From Heterobilharzia americana (lineage: Eukaryota; Platyhelminthes; Trematoda; Strigeidida; Schistosomatidae), in assembly GCA_944470555.2 (NCBI GenBank), contig OX104132.1, forward strand, positions 11,417,755 to 11,481,754: DNA of 64,000 nucleotides, written 5' to 3'. Position numbers and translations under genes: made by a program. The stretch's first letter is position 1, and every line of letters begins with the position of its first letter. Of this stretch, positions 1 through 13,763 are shown in pieces. The notes beneath the pieces are model-generated. The model made no database searches. It was not told the origin of the DNA and saw only the letters and a program-made list of their open reading frames with translations.

Positions 1-3000
1 TAAGGGTGTTATTCAAATTTGAAGGATGACCTCCGTGTGATTTCACAGAGAACTTGTTTGTTAGAAGGATTTTAGACAGCCAGATTTCTGATTTCATACG
101 TTTAATGAGCAGATGATGTTCAACAAGATCGATTTCTCTCCAGATTGTGATCCGTCAGCCAATTTCAGGAAAACTGAGAACTTCTGGAGCCTGAAGATGT
201 GTAAAGTATATACGCGGAGAATGTTTGGAGCCCTTAACAGGCAGCTGTCATAAAGAGAGCTTTCAGATGGATGTCTGCATATCATCCCAAGCCAATTCTC
301 CGCGGCTATCCAAGTTTTGGTTTGCGATGGATATGCTGCCTTTCTTATTTGAAGTGAACCACTGCCCACAAAATAAAAGAATAATCATGGGATCGGTTGT
401 TTGTGCAGTACCCGACCACTTGCAGACATTTTCCTGCAGAAAAATGTACTAAACGTCATTTATGTCCCCAAACAAATCTCAGTAGAGAAATGTGGATGGC
501 ACACCAGGCATGATAAAACAGACAGTTTGTTGAAATCGTATTCTTTTAAAAATATTCATTTAGACTTAGCATAATATGTTATAAGAACAGACAGTTAATC
601 AAAGGGAAAAACTGATGTTGGACCTCTTATTCTGGAGAATAACAGTTGGCATAAGGACACTGGCAAGTGACATAGCTGGGACTGACTGGTTCACTGACCT
701 CCGAAAACTTTGAGTAATGTATTTTGTCCAAAGAAGTATATGAACGAATTCAGGTGATTTGAAGTAAACACTGTTCACGGCCATAGAAACATCATTGTTC
801 TCAACAGGAATATGATGCCATTTTCGCGTGAGGTGGACTTTCAAGAACCTATTTCGTCACGCCGAACATGCATACTGTCTTTAGCAGCAAGTCTGCTTCT
901 TCAAAGCTCTTTATTCAGTAAGTGGTGACCCTTCATTGGGTTCACTTTTGAAAAGTGTGTACAAGAGTGACGTCCAATGCATATCTTACGGATGCACACC
1001 TATTTTGTATAGCAAAACAGATTAAAAACGCAACTGTTGACGGCGTGAGACTGATCTGCAGACTATCTCCTTAAAGTTGCCTATGGAAATGATGGTTCCA
1101 TTTTTGGGTGGCAGTAGTCATGATGGTACGAAGTTAAGGGTTTAGGCTAACAAAAATCAATTATTGCCTCATTTTGCCGTGGTATAGGAGGGCTATGGAT
1201 CATGCCAAAAGCAATGCGAGACTCTATCCTGTGTGACCATTACAACCGCGTCTGCTTTTGCTGCCATATTTTTGTATCTTCATGCAAGCGCAATGTTACC
1301 GCATTGTTCTCTTGCTCTTGTTGTCACTCATTCTCGTAAAAGTACGCAAACCGCTTTCCCTTTCTCGGTAAATTTATTGCTACTTCTGTCCTTCATAACT
1401 CCCTCAAACTTATCTTTCAGCTTGTTGTCTACTTCGAGCGCCGTTTAACTGCGCCGAAGGTTATATCTGCAGTCACCATGGTGGTTCCCTCTCGGCTGTC
1501 CGCTAGCAGTATTCTTGGAGTACTCGGAGTTTGTTTTCAGTATTTATGCCTGTGCTGTGGCCGCTTTATTTACATATTATATTATCAGTAGCCGCATGCT
1601 TGTTTTTTGATATCTTCTGAATATACTTCGGTTATGCATTTACCGAGGAAGCAGCAGACACTACAAAGAAGCGACGCAGTGGCCTAATTTGGTCAAATAG
1701 AAACATCTGATCTAGAGGCTGAATCCTGACCGAAACGCTCATATTTCAGTGCCCCACAAATAACTAAGAGAGATGTTTCTTCCTAGAACCCGAAAGGTCA
1801 TATGATCTAGACAGATACGGGCCAGTTGGCTCATGGATAATCTTGCCTCACTGGTTTTAAGCCTTCTCTGAAAAGATTTTTGAAAGATTCAGAGTGAGTT
1901 GAGACTAGATTGGGTGCGTATAGACCTTGAAACTTGCGTAAGGAGTCTTTCGTTTAACTCTCGCTCCTAGGGCTAACACATATTCCCTCAACCAGTTGAT
2001 GTAAAGTGTGTCTGTCGAATACCTTGGCTATCTTCGTCTTATCAATGCATTTTTAGCCTTCGGTTCACTTTTTAGGAGGCTTCTATTTCTTCGTAAAGGC
2101 AGCAACTTGCTGGGGGTAGGATCCTCACGATCAATCATATCGTCTTTTACCGGCTGCGCTCGCCTATTATTTAAAAAGTTTTCCACTCCACTCAGGAACG
2201 TTTTATCGCTCACTTCTTATCCCTTCTAACACTTTCAAGTAACCTTTCCACCAGCCGCCATGGTTGCTGGCTTGTTGTATGCCACCACCTTACTTTATAT
2301 CTGCAACGAGACCTTAAAGGGAAAGCGACCGAGCATTCAGATAACAGCCAGGTTGGTGGTGTGGGGAAGATAGACGGGTTTTTCGGTATAGAGCGCTAGA
2401 TCGTGCTTGGATCAGCCGCATTCCCTCGTATCGTTGATAATAAGGTCGTCCCCAAGTTGTATCTGTGTTTATATTTGCCGGCAGGCAATTACAGTCTGAT
2501 TCGGCTTGTTGGTTGTGCTGAAAGTTGTTAAGAAGACGATGAAACAACCAGTTACGATGGTATGGAATCCTCCTCTTGGGGGTCGTTCGTCTTCCGACGT
2601 AAAAACTGAGGTGCAGTTCAAAGTATGAGACGTGCACTCTTTATAACTTCCGTTTCCCCAATCAGAAGCACCCGCTACTGGACCACTGAGGCTGCAGTGA
2701 CACCAAGTTAGTTGTTTAGCGTAATTGCCGTCTCAGTAAATATAGCACTTCAGCTATCTTATGACCATCGACCACCGAAAACCCTCTTCCAGACCGGAAG
2801 TACCCACATCAGTCCACTGGAAAAGTTTGCTTCTGGTCAGTCCCCTACTCTATCATAAGGCCAATGGCGTAGCCACCTACAGCAGTTCCCCACCGCAAGG
2901 TGAGCCACCGCACCCATACATGTATAACCCTCAGATTCATTGAGGTAGCCCAAGTTGATAGGAGTTGAGGTGAGTCCGGGGGAGGATGCTGAATAGTTGC

Positions 3001-3489
3001 CTGAAGGTGTAGGAACAGCGTTTGACCCCAAAGTCACATTGCTATATACAGGTTGCGTCACCACGTCTGTCATCAGTGAGACGGTGAGTGTGAGGGATTT
3101 AATAGGATGACTTCGAGAGTTAGCTTCCCAGCATCCCCTCCGATTCACTTGAGAATCTTTTAACGGATGGAAATGGAAAAACGGCATGGTCCACACTTAG
3201 GAGCAGCGCTACGCCGGTTGTACAAAGACGACTATTAACGTCAGAGGAAGCCCGCGTTGATGACAGTTACCCCGAGCCCAGCTTAGGAGGCAGGAAGATT
3301 CATCTTGTTGCCACACACACACTGGTCATCAACCGTTCATCCTGCAATAGGGCCAGGCCAGACCGGCAACTGTCAGTGAGAGAAGTATCACACGAAGCGC
3401 CCCACACGCTGGAACCAACAGCCATGGTTGTTCATGGCACACAGGGGCTAGAAGCCGGGACATTAGTAGATAAGCATGCCCACGACGTC
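1..3489. other. No recognisable gene; possible decayed 5' part of the CR1-like element
   Basis: Only short open stretches in all frames. The GC-richer part from about 2300 onward could be the gag-like ORF1 region of the CR1-like element that follows, but no motif supports this. Confidence 0.4.
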
Positions 3490-5940
3490 TAACAATGGCA
3501 GTGGTTATCAGTGAGGAAAGAGTCAGGTGGGATAGGGCGGCGGCTATCTGCAGACAACCAAGTCCCCCACATTTGACGACGATAAGATCACCCAGGTTGA
3601 CGGCTATTCATTCCGGATGTCAAGGGCTTTCAGCCAAAGTACCGCAAACTTGGTACGTAGTAAAATACAATGCCGGTGGGAACGTCAGCTGGTGTGGAAA
3701 CAGGCCCAGAACACTGCGACAACAGCAAACGGCGACCCCACCTAGTGCTGAAGTCACCATCACCGTCAGCAGACAAGATATCTAAGCCAGCCTAAGCTCT
3801 ACAAAATCCCCAGAAACCACTGTGGGAAGAAACGCGATTGGGCCGGTTCCAGTGTAGCTGGCCGTCCTGTAGCAGTTTTCCCTATTGCACACAACCCTCT
3901 TCAGTTGCCACCACCAAGACACCCCATGGTGTTAGAAACATATCGAAGCGTCTTTACAGTATAGTGAGGGGGCTTAGAGGTAAGATGGGGGAACTAGGGT
4001 CTCTCTGTTCTGCCCTACTCCAAAGATCATAATCCCGGATATTAGCGACATCGAAACTAGCATAGACGGCACGCTTCTGTTCAGGAGAGATAGGGGGTTT
4101 AAGAAAGGAGGTGGAGTGCAAAGTCTACAGATGACCTTAAGAGTGAACGAGCAACTGAAACTTTACCTTTTGGGCTCCTGGACACCTGGTGTCGCTTTAC
4201 GGTTGGCCACACCAAATACCTGGTAGAGGTCGTCTACAGAGCTCCTACTAGCAACGTGGAACATAACCCGCGACTGAAGCAAGTAATGTCCGGAGCGATG
4301 TCTGTGCGGTTGAACCAGGTCATTATAGCCTAGGATTCTAATGCTTTGGCTCCAAATCCTCGGGAGGAGAGAGGACCCTGAAGCCGGAGGTTCGACCGAA
4401 ACCTACTCAACACTATTTAAAAGGCCGGACTGCATGGGAACACTGGCGATGATACCATCTAGGGGTCCGGAAGAGAACCCGTCCAAACTGGGCTGCCGCT
4501 TGCCAGTGACTATCTGCTGGCGGAAAACGTTTGGGTTCAAACTCCCCTTGAGAGCAGCGGAAGCGGTGTTGTTGCGTTTGATCTGGTATTCAACGAACAG
4601 CTGTCGTGAGATGAATCCAGGCCCATCCTTGCTACAGCAAGGCAAACTACTTGACAATGCACGAATTTCTTTTGACGGCACTATAGACTCGGGGGTGGAG
4701 CAAATCTTCAGTCGATCAGCAATGAGAAGTAAAAGATACCATCAAGAAGACTATCTCTGAAAACGTCCCAGGAGTCACAACGGTACCGAAGAAGTGAACC
4801 CCATGGAGGAAACTGGACACTGAACGCCCCTTGAGGGGAAATAGGGAAGCATGATGCAACCGGGGGATCTCCAGTAAAGGGTCAGATCATACCGCGTATG
4901 TTGCCCTAAGAGATCAATGCAGCATCAAAGTGACGGGTGCAGGAGGTTGTTCCAGACGAACCTTGTCCGGAATCTTGAGGCCAACTCCAAAAACTTATAT
5001 CGGTGTGTGGCAGAAAATCCACCAGCCAGGGAGCTTGCCTCCTGAAAGGCCCAGAAGGAGAGAACCTCTTTAAACTAGAAATTGCCAAAACCTTTAGAGC
5101 CTCCCTCGACACACAACTGAACATGCCGTCATCCAACCGAAATCGCCAACTGCCCTACCAGCTTTCGGCATTGCTCAATGCAGTAGAGTTTTATGAAATA
5201 AAGTTAGCCCCTTCTGTGGTCCTCGAGAAGCTGTCAAAACTCCGCGCAGAGAAATCATCTGGATGCGACAGTGCAATGATAACAGCAGCAATAATTACTC
5301 TTCAACATACAAACACATACCATGAAAAAGTTACTATGCAAATTACATATATCTTCATGGAGGGCAATCGCAACCCCACCCATTCTGACACTAGAAGATA
5401 TAAGTGCTGCATGTTTATATAATGGAGCATCCCAGAAAAATAAGTGTGCAAAAATTTACAAGCTGGAAAAGTGGTAGCGTACCCGACCGGATATGTTGGA
5501 ACAATGAGCGGGGGACCTATGTGGTCCACTCTGCAACCTGTTTCGGCACTCCCTAAACACATTCATGATTCCACGAGAATAGGAGTGTGCTATTCTGTCT
5601 CTCTTCTCCAAAGTAGGGGACGGACAGAACCCGAAATCCTACCAACCCACAGAACTTCTACCAGCAGTGTCAGAAGTAATGGAGGGCCTGGTGGACGACC
5701 ATGTCAGGGAGTGCTTGGAAAAGAGGGGAGCATCAAGTGGTGCTCACCATAATTTCGGTAACGGCAGGTATCGCCCCTCTAACCATCTGGCGGCCTGTGA
5801 TAAGTAGGCGGCGTGCTGTGACCTCCAGGTTCCTGTTTATGTTACATCTCCAGATTTCGTCAAGATTTTTCACAAATCCCACTCACACGTTTTATTCGCA
5901 AAATATCAGGGTTAGGTATCAACGATCAAATGCTCCACTA

Positions 5941-8900
5941 TATTATTATTTTATTATTTGTCCCCCGGGTTCCTAATGGAACATAGGGCTTCAGTAGCAC
6001 GTCTCCAGTGCACTCTGTCCTCTAAAATCCTTTGAACCTGGTTCCACGACAGTCCACAAGCTCTCATTTCTTCCTCATACCATCTCCTCCATGTCACCCT
6101 CACCTCGGACGCCCAACTCGTCGCTTCCCATCTGGGTTCCACTCGAGTGCCTGGACTGGTGCGTGATGTTCCCGAATAGTCTTCTCAGTGTATGCCCAAT
6201 CCGTCTCCACTTCCTGCTTCTGCATATTTGCTGAGCGATAGGTTCTTGGTTGATTCGTTGCTGGCCAGAGTTCCTTGTTGCTTATTCCTGTTATTCTGGC
6301 CATCTGATCTTCAGTAGCAAGCGTAGGCGGTTGTTGATGAATGTCTGTAGTTTGTTGGAAGTGCCTTTCGTAACACGCCAAGTCTCTGAACCACACAGAA
6401 GCACCGACTTGACATTGGTGTTGAAAATCCGGATGTTGTTCCACAAGCTGAATGCAGAAGATCTGCACACTGGTTTCAGGCTAATGAACACCTGTCTTGC
6501 TGTCTTTCCGATCGTGGTTGGCTTTGACGTCGTCGTCTGTGCCACCATCTGTAGTTGAAACAGTGCTGCCTAGATGGGTGAAGGAGGCTACTTCCTTTAA
6601 GTTTCTCCCGTTGATGTTGATTGGAGCTTGTTGTTGTTGTTGGTGGTGTTGGTTGGGTATCTTCATCACCTCTGTTTTCTCTGCATTTACCTGAAGTCCT
6701 GTCTTCGTTGCCTCTTCTGCTAACTTGTTAGTTTTCGCCTGTAGATCTTCAGGTTTGTGTGATAGTAGACATAAGTCATCGGCGAAATCCAGATCTCCTA
6801 GGTTCTTTTCCGCGGTCCAGCCACTGTATCCCCCTCTTCTCGCTCCTCACTGTTTGCTGCATGATCCAGTCGACTAAAATCAGGAATATCATGGGTGATA
6901 GTGGACAGCCTTGTTTTACTCCTGTTTTCGCTTCAATTCAAAGGTATCACTGAGCTTCTCATTGTGAATTACTTAGCATGTGGCGTCTTCACATAGTTAT
7001 TGAATGGGGGTGATAAAGGTTTGTGGTATTTCGTAGTATTGATGCAGTTTCCAAACTACCTCTCAGTCGACGCTGTCAAAGGCCTTCTCCAAGTCGATAA
7101 AGTTGAGGTACAGAATTGAGTTGACTGCCATTCTATACTCTTGTATGATGATGCGCAGTGTAGCTTTGCAATTTGATCCGCACATGATTTGTACTTCCTG
7201 AATCCAGCCAGCCTATTTGGGTCGTGGTTTTGAATCTAGCGCATCCTTTAGCCTCTCTAGGATGATGCGGCTTAATATTTTGCTTGGGGTGGGCAGGAGA
7301 GTGATTCCGCACCAGTCCTTGTCCTTGCAAAGACTTAGGTCACCCTTCTTTGGGAGTTTGACAAGGTAACCCTTCTTCCAATCGCCAGGTAACTTCTCTT
7401 CCTTCCCTACCTTCTGCAGTAGTGGTGTGAGCATGTCCGCTGTTGTCTCTGCGTCTGTCCTCAGTGCTTCTGGCGGGATTCCATCTGGTCCTGCTGCTTC
7501 CCCGCATTTCAGTAGCTTTATGCGTTCATTACTTCGACTTTTGTCGGAGGGCTTGTGTTCACTTATAGTTCTGTGGCTGCAGGTGGTATTTCTGGACTAA
7601 GCGCAGGTGGTGGTCGATTCAAGAACTTTTTGAAGTGGTCAGCCCATCGTTTCCTTTGTTTCTCTTCTTTGGTGATAAGATTTCCTTCATCATCTTTTAT
7701 TGGTTTCATCTGTGTTGATCTCTTCCCAGATAGTTACCTGGTTATTTGACACGATGTTGTCAGGTCTCTCCTACCTGCAGCCTGTTCTGCTTCACTTGCC
7801 AGTGTGTCGTGGAAGTGTCTTTTGTCTTTGCGTGCACTCTTCTTCACTTCTTTGTCTTATAGGTTGTTTTATACATTGTACTCAGTTCCTCCTCTCTTTG
7901 AGCTTGTTTGCACTGGTTTATCTTCTGCCTCGCCATCCTCCTCTTCCTGCTCTATCAGCTTCCATGTGTCCGTCGAGATCCATTCCATTCATCATCTTCT
8001 TTCTTCTTCCTTCCTAATACAGTTATGCAGGTTTCTTTCCACATAGCTTTCAGAGTTCCAGTGCTCATCCACACATGTTTGTTTGAGTGATGTTGCTCGG
8101 TATCTCCATTTTGCCTTGATGTCGGCCGTGGAGATTTCCTTTGTAGTTTCTTCCTTAGTTCACTTTCTGTTCTGGGTGTTCAACTTGAACTGTGGTCTAT
8201 CACCAACTTCCTTGAGGTCTTTTAACTTGATTTGGAAGGTAAGTTCCTTGCAGTATATAGTGGTCCGAGCCTACATCCACTAATCTTCTTGACCGAGTGT
8301 CAAGTAGGCTGACTGAGTCTCCACTTTCTTCACATTGAGATGAAGTCGATCTGATTTTTAGTGTGTCCTGGTGTCTGGTGAAATCGAATCCATGTTGCTC
8401 GCTTTGTGGATATGCTTGTGCTAGAACACAGTGCCTGACTCCAATCACCAAATCGTTGAATGTACAGAAATCTTCAAACAATTCTCCATTCTCGTTCATC
8501 ACGTCACCGAGTGCTTCTCGACCCATGGTTAGTTCTCTTCCTGTGTTTTCCGCTCTCAGTTTGGCATTCACATCACCTCACCCATTAGAATTTTGATGTC
8601 ACAAACTGAGGTCTTGTTGAGTGTTGATTGCAGTTGTCTGTAGAATTCCTCCTCCTTCTCTTCATAAGCATTATTTGTAGGTGCACAGTGTAGCATTGTA
8701 CGATTGTGACCTTCCTTCCTTTTGAGTTGAATCTTAGTGTCATGATCCTGATCGTGGAGGAGATTGGTTCCGACTGTATGAGAGGGTTCGATGCTGTTGT
8801 GGACATCATGATATCCACTCCGTGAGTGTGCTTGTGGTTGTCGTCTGGGTAACAATATTGGAGTAAGATTATTGACTCGTCTCAGGTTGACAGTTTGCAG

Positions 8901-9295
8901 AGTCCTCTTCCATTCCATCTGCTTTCGCAAGTTCCTGACACTTCACTGTGATACCTTCTCATCTCGTTTATAATCTGGATAGCCTTGCTAGGTTGAAATA
9001 TTGTGCGGACATTCCATGTCCCCATGTTTACTTTTGCTTTCATCGAGAGAAGGGAAGACACATCGGCCAATTGGCTTCCTGAAGGCTTTTAGCAACCGGC
9101 GTGATTTCGCCTCTCGGATTCTAGGGAGGAATAATATTGTTTTTATTTTTATATTTTGTTTGTGCTTTGAAGTTTCTTTGGCGGTTGGTTGGATTTGTTT
9201 TACGGTATAGGGTTGCTAGCCCTATGCCCAACCTTCCGTCTTTACCCATTCTTAGGACCGGCTATTGACTAGTGAACTGGTTGATGAGGCGAGGT
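5941..9295 (-). mobile_element. RTE-like element copy A, near full length, nested in the CR1-like element
   Basis: A minus-strand relative of the copy at 45124-48379. The 3' end at 5941 is a short TAA-type repeat next to AACCCGGGGGACAAA. The 5' end near 9295 carries the conserved leader block (GGCTAGCAACC, 9210-9230). It has the endonuclease start (KVNMGTWNVRT near 9030), a linker and the RT (LPKKGD, FADD at 6775-6786, SETWRVTKGTSNKLQTFI). Several stops and frameshifts break the single ORF. No clear target duplication longer than about 4 bp was found. Confidence 0.85.
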
Positions 9296-9503
9296 TTATT
9301 TAGACGGCAGATGATTCTACACGAAGGGGGACATCGTCATCTGTTGTATCACGAGGAGCGATTCTGGATCCACTGCTATTCCTTCTTTTTGTGGACGACC
9401 TTTTTTTGAACCTCAGCTCCGTAGTTTTACTTCACGCATTGTTAAATTACGGAGAACTGCGACATCCGAAGAGGAATCAAGAGCACTTCAGAGTGAACTC
9501 AGA

Positions 9504-10172
9504 TTGCTTGCAGAAAGGGTAGATAATAGGGTATTAGTATTCAATCTGAACAAGTGCCTAACCACGTTTCTGCGCACGCCTGACTCTCAGAAAGTACCTT
9601 ATTCTCTCTTTGGAAAGCAACTTTCGTGCACGAACGCGGAGAAAGACCTAGGACTAATACTGAATGACAAACTAAACACTAGCTCCAATTGCCCAGGAGA
9701 CGCCTCCAGATTCTACGCAGTACTGCGGGCTACAAAGGGTGCCGTGGGAACTGGGCGGAAACTCTGCAAGGTCAGGCTGAATGAGCTAGGACTCTCCTCT
9801 CCAAGCTACCACAGGTTGCGTTGTGACCTAATAACGGCTTACAAAATACTAAGTAACCCAAGCCATCCGATCAGCGGAATCCTACCGAACGGCCACAACA
9901 GTAATCCTCGTGGTGACCCATGGAGAGTCGTCCACCAAAAGGCGAAAAACCGTGTGTGTTCAAATTTCCTCCGCTGTGAGTTTGCGGCCACTGGAACGCA
10001 CTGCTTGCCGAGATTGCTACCTCACCGTCTGTTAACAGCTTCAAGAAGAGATCGTACAGTTACGCAGCTACCGGCGATTTGGGCTTATCTAGCTGGGATG
10101 TGGACCAGGTTGATACAACCTATTAACTTCGCACGACTCAGCATGGCCAACCTACTACAGAATCCTCTGTAA
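9504..10172 (+). pseudogene. C-terminal part of CR1-like reverse transcriptase
   Basis: An open stretch of 222 codons follows the RT palm fragment FVDD at about 9393. It includes FNLNKCLTTFLRTPDS, KDLGLILNDKL and a Cys/His-poor tail with RDLITAYKILS-like spacing (CDLITAYKILSNPSHP), all typical of the thumb and C-terminal region of CR1/Jockey-type RT. The reading is intact here but disconnected from the palm by a frameshift near 9500, so it cannot give an active enzyme. Confidence 0.75.
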
Positions 10173-10185
10173 CACTACTATCATT

Positions 10186-12402
10186 ATGAATCTGGCTCAA
10201 CCATATACTTCCCTGTAGATATCTCCAGTTACAATCTCCTGCCAATGGTATTACCATCTTTTTTTCCATAACCTGTCCTATAATTCTGTTTGCTCCTTCT
10301 CTTCCTACTGACTTTATGTTCTCATACTTTTTAGTGAAAGCTCTTCCCTTCACCTCTCTTCCATGAATCTACCGAAAGTTTCTCATTCCGTTCCCTTTCC
10401 TTTCACATAATCGTTTTTTGTTACTCTTTTTCTTCTCACACCCTCTACCGTGATTTCTCTGGACATCTTTTGTGTCTTATTTTACAGCCATTACGACCAA
10501 TTGTCTTCTGGCATGACACTTCAGGAATCCATCTGCACTATAGTCCTTGAAAAAACCACACACTCCCTGCGAATTTCACCAACACCCAACCGCCCGTCAG
10601 ATCTAGAAGCAGGCGTAAATAAATCTACCTCGCAAAAAGAAATTGGACATTGAATGGCCTTCGTTTCTTTCCAAACACTGTGCTACTACAACTTAGTTTC
10701 AAAGGACTATTCATTTTATTCTGACTAGACTTTCTAATGTTTGATAAAATAATTTTTGTCAGTCTAATCTTTTTGCTGGTGGCTTGCATCTATACATGTG
10801 GGCTGTTATTTTGCGTAGCTAGCTCTTAGTTTGATTAGATCGGTTCTCCGTTGTTATCATATTGTTGAAGTCGCTTGACTTTGTGAACTTCCAAATTCTA
10901 TTCCTTGTATTTCTACGAAAATTCATTGATGTGTGTTCAGGAATTTAATGGCTAGGAATCACATTATTGGATGCAGCAACTCAATCGTGCCTGAAAGTGT
11001 AAAGTGTAGATTAGGAACGCCAAATCACTTTTATCTACTTTCGTAATACCTATAAATCTGTTAGGATGATTTTGAGCCTCAGGTATCATTATTATACTGT
11101 GCACTTGATTTCTACTAAGCATTTCTATTCACTGCAAACCAACCTGTGCAAGGAATTCATTGAGCATAGACTGCAATTTGGTATTATGTTTGCTAAATAA
11201 GCCTAAAAATTCGGTCAGCCTGTAATAATCTTTTAGCTACAAGAATTGTAGAGGCAGTTTATACTTATGAAAATGTCAGTGGCAGATGCTGTATGAACAT
11301 GCCGCTCTGCAAATCTTCACTCCTTCATAATTTAATGTAAGCAACGAATTCCGAACGTGGATTATTCACCCAACGCTTTCAGTCAATTCTAAGCTAAAAA
11401 AATAAATAAAATAGGTTAACACCAAAACCACTTTGGAATGCTATACGTTAGTGTGAAGTCTCCTCTGAACCTACTACAGTGATCTAGTCGCTCCTCGTAA
11501 GGTAAATGAAGGAATTCGCCTCTTATTTCACTCCTTAACTTTTGATAGAGTTCCAGAAATCCACTTTACATTTAAAGCATGTAACTATGTGCACCTCACT
11601 GTAAATGTCTAATATAAATCGGTTTCAATATTTAAGTTATACTAAATTTCTACATAGTTCTTAAAATACCAACCCAGTGCTTCTTTGAAAACTTCCGAAT
11701 ACAATTTTCACTTTTTTTTTTTACTAAATCATCTTGCAGCCAGAAAACATATCTTACTATGTCTGACATGAAGATTTCAAGATGTGGAGGTTGATATCAA
11801 TTAACGAAATTTTGATAGCATTGCGGAGATTTTTACGAATATTTATCCCTTATGCTGTCGGTACCAAAAACGAACCAAGGTCTCAGTATATCACGCGGTC
11901 GTGCTGTTCGCTTGATTATAGGTTTGATATATGGCTGTCAAAGAAACCAGCACAAAAGATTACTGACACTCAAAACATTGTTAGTGTGCTATGAGTGTCA
12001 ATGAGTTTGTTATCGTGCAGTTACTGAAGTGGTTTTAATGAGTTGTATAAACTAAGACACTTCATATTCAAACTCTTAATATCACGAGGAGAACTTTACC
12101 TTTCTACTTTTCATTCACTAAGTAACGAACCGGGAGGAAATCGATTTGTGCATCAAATATCGGACATATTGATTGGAAGTCCAGGTACTAAATTTGAAGA
12201 CTGATAATCGCAAAAATCCTAATCATTCATTGCTTTTGGCTCAGTACTGTTTGAATCACAGGTCTACTGCTTTCTACTGAGATGTATACGGAAGTAGATA
12301 TATCCAACTACCAGTCATGCGATTACCGATCGTACAAGCACCTAACACAAAGAGAGTTTCTTATATATGGCTTGTAAGATGAGTTTACTCTACTTATAAT
12401 GC
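10186..12402. other. AT-rich stretch without recognisable feature
   Basis: No ORF with protein-like composition over 70 codons, and no repeat shared with the rest of the window. The first few hundred bases may be 3' non-coding sequence of the CR1-like element. Confidence 0.5.
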
Positions 12403-12524
12403 ACAGTGATATAGTATTATTTACTTCATGACGTTCCGGGAATAATTGATTGCTCAGTCACATCGATATAATCACACCCCTTTCAACAGTCGATTTTTAT
12501 AGTCCAGTCAACTTATCCTTTTGA

Positions 12525-12830
12525 GTTTGGGCATTTGTGGGGATTTAAAGATATTTTAAGTTGGTTTTCACCATGGATTAACAGTGAAAAAAATATTGGA
12601 AACTTTGGAGCACCGAACAGCTGTTTCGTCCTAGTATAGGAATCTTCATCACTGCACACGCGGAACCGCCAGTGATCGAAACCGTGACCTTCAGGTTCCG
12701 TGGCCAGCACGTTACCATTGAGCCAGTCACTGGGTCGGGACCCAGTGGTTCATATTTCCGACCTCTGTTGGTTAACAACAGCGTGACCGTCGCCCAATAT
12801 CATTGTTGAGGGCAGACACCCAACGATGAC
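12525..12830 (-). mobile_element. SINE-B copy 1 (tRNA-like, second hammerhead-type family)
   Basis: Minus orientation. tRNA-like head TGGCTCAATGGTAACGTGCT (12705-12724) and B-box-like AACCTGAAGGTCACGG..CGA region. Hammerhead remnant at 12608-12662: ACTAGGACGAAACAGCTGTT present, CTGA core changed to ATGAAGA. It sits in the left arm of Penelope element 1 and faces SINE-B copy 2. Confidence 0.65.
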
Positions 12831-12831
12831 A

Positions 12832-13066
12832 TTAGGTAATGGTTGCGCTATATCATGCATTGGCAGAAGTTAGAAATAGGGACCACTGGATTCCTACCCT
12901 GCTGGCCACCCAACCCGAAGGTCTCGAGTTCAATTCCTAGAGGGCGGAATCGTAGGTGCGCACTGCTTTAGAGTCCCAGACTGGCACACAACAGCTGTCT
13001 AATGCTCCCAGGTTTCAAATGTTCCTCAAACTGAGGTCAATCCATGATGAAAACCAACTTACATCT
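12832..13066 (+). mobile_element. SINE-B copy 2, head-to-head with copy 1
   Basis: Plus orientation: head near 12895-12945 (CTGGCCACCCAACCCGAAGG, then GAGTTCAATTCC as B box) and ribozyme-like remnant at 12955-13012, whose CTGANGA core reads CTTTAGA. The 3' end CATGATGAAAACCAACTT is the reverse complement of the outer end of copy 1. Confidence 0.62.
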
Positions 13067-13763
13067 GTTTTCATTGGCAGTAAAATTTTTCATATCTATG
13101 GTATACGCGTTGCGTCATTCCTATTACATATGTTGGATGTCGATTCGATAAAAAAAGATTCAGTAAACAATCTCTCTCTCCACCCAATTATATTTGACTC
13201 AGGTATAGTGCCTATTGTATGCAGTTGTGTGTTGATGCATGCATTGCAATGGCCGAGTTCTCTTCTACATTATTCAACTTATTCGGATGTGTCATTCTAT
13301 ATTTGGCTAAATTCTCATGTTCACTTCATCTAACTGACCCCGACCGTCTTGTTTGACCTATGCATTTGACCTCGCAGTCATCACATGGAGCTTGGTAGAT
13401 TAGATTATTCTGATTAATTGCCTCTATCTGATCGTTAAACCAACCGACAAAACTTATCTCTGGGTGAGTTTGTAAGTTGAAATGTCACCCAAATTGCAGC
13501 CTTGTTGAACAACTACGTAAAGTTTCTGATGTCGGTTCCTTGAGAGGTTTTGAACTCCTTCCCAATAGTGTTGTCGTCACTATTCTTACTTGTATTACTC
13601 TTATTATTTTATCTTCAAATCTAAGTACAAAATATATGGACAAACAGAAGGAGTAGCAATAGAATCACCAATATCCCCAGTCGTAGCAGATATATTTATG
13701 CATAGTTGGAAACACATGACTTTACAAAGGTTTAATCATGCACTTGAGATACGGTGGTGATAT

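Larger units (their letters stand above)
3490..10185 (+). mobile_element. CR1-like non-LTR retrotransposon, decayed, split by an RTE insertion
   Basis: Parts of an endonuclease-reverse transcriptase can be followed on the plus strand in several frames. Near 3950-4300 an endonuclease start reads LYSIVRGLRGKMGEL, then DISDIETSIDGT and FKKGGGV. Near 5210-5280 the RT N-terminal part reads LEKLSKLRAEKSSGCDSAM. At 5660-5940 it reads LLPAVSEVMEGLVDDHV ... FVKIFHKSHSHVLFAKYQGL. The RT resumes at 9296 with YLDGR and continues as RGAILDPLLFLLFVDDLFL and a 222-codon tail (9504-10172). The pieces between are the nested RTE copy. Many stops and frameshifts make it a relic. The 5' limit is uncertain. It resembles the CR1-like (SR1-type) elements of schistosomes. 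Confidence 0.75.

Noticed and set aside
2314..2637. 107-codon minus-strand ORF
   Set aside because: Composition does not look like a folded protein, no motif was recognised, and it lies in a decayed repeat region.
3300..3780. CRISPR-like or tandem repeat array
   Set aside because: No regularly spaced repeat was found, and the genome is eukaryotic.
7700..8090. Overlapping plus-strand ORFs rich in Leu, Phe and Ser (membrane-like)
   Set aside because: They are antisense to the endonuclease and linker of RTE copy A; hydrophobicity comes from the reversed coding strand. The same applies at 40716-41094 and 46844-47316.
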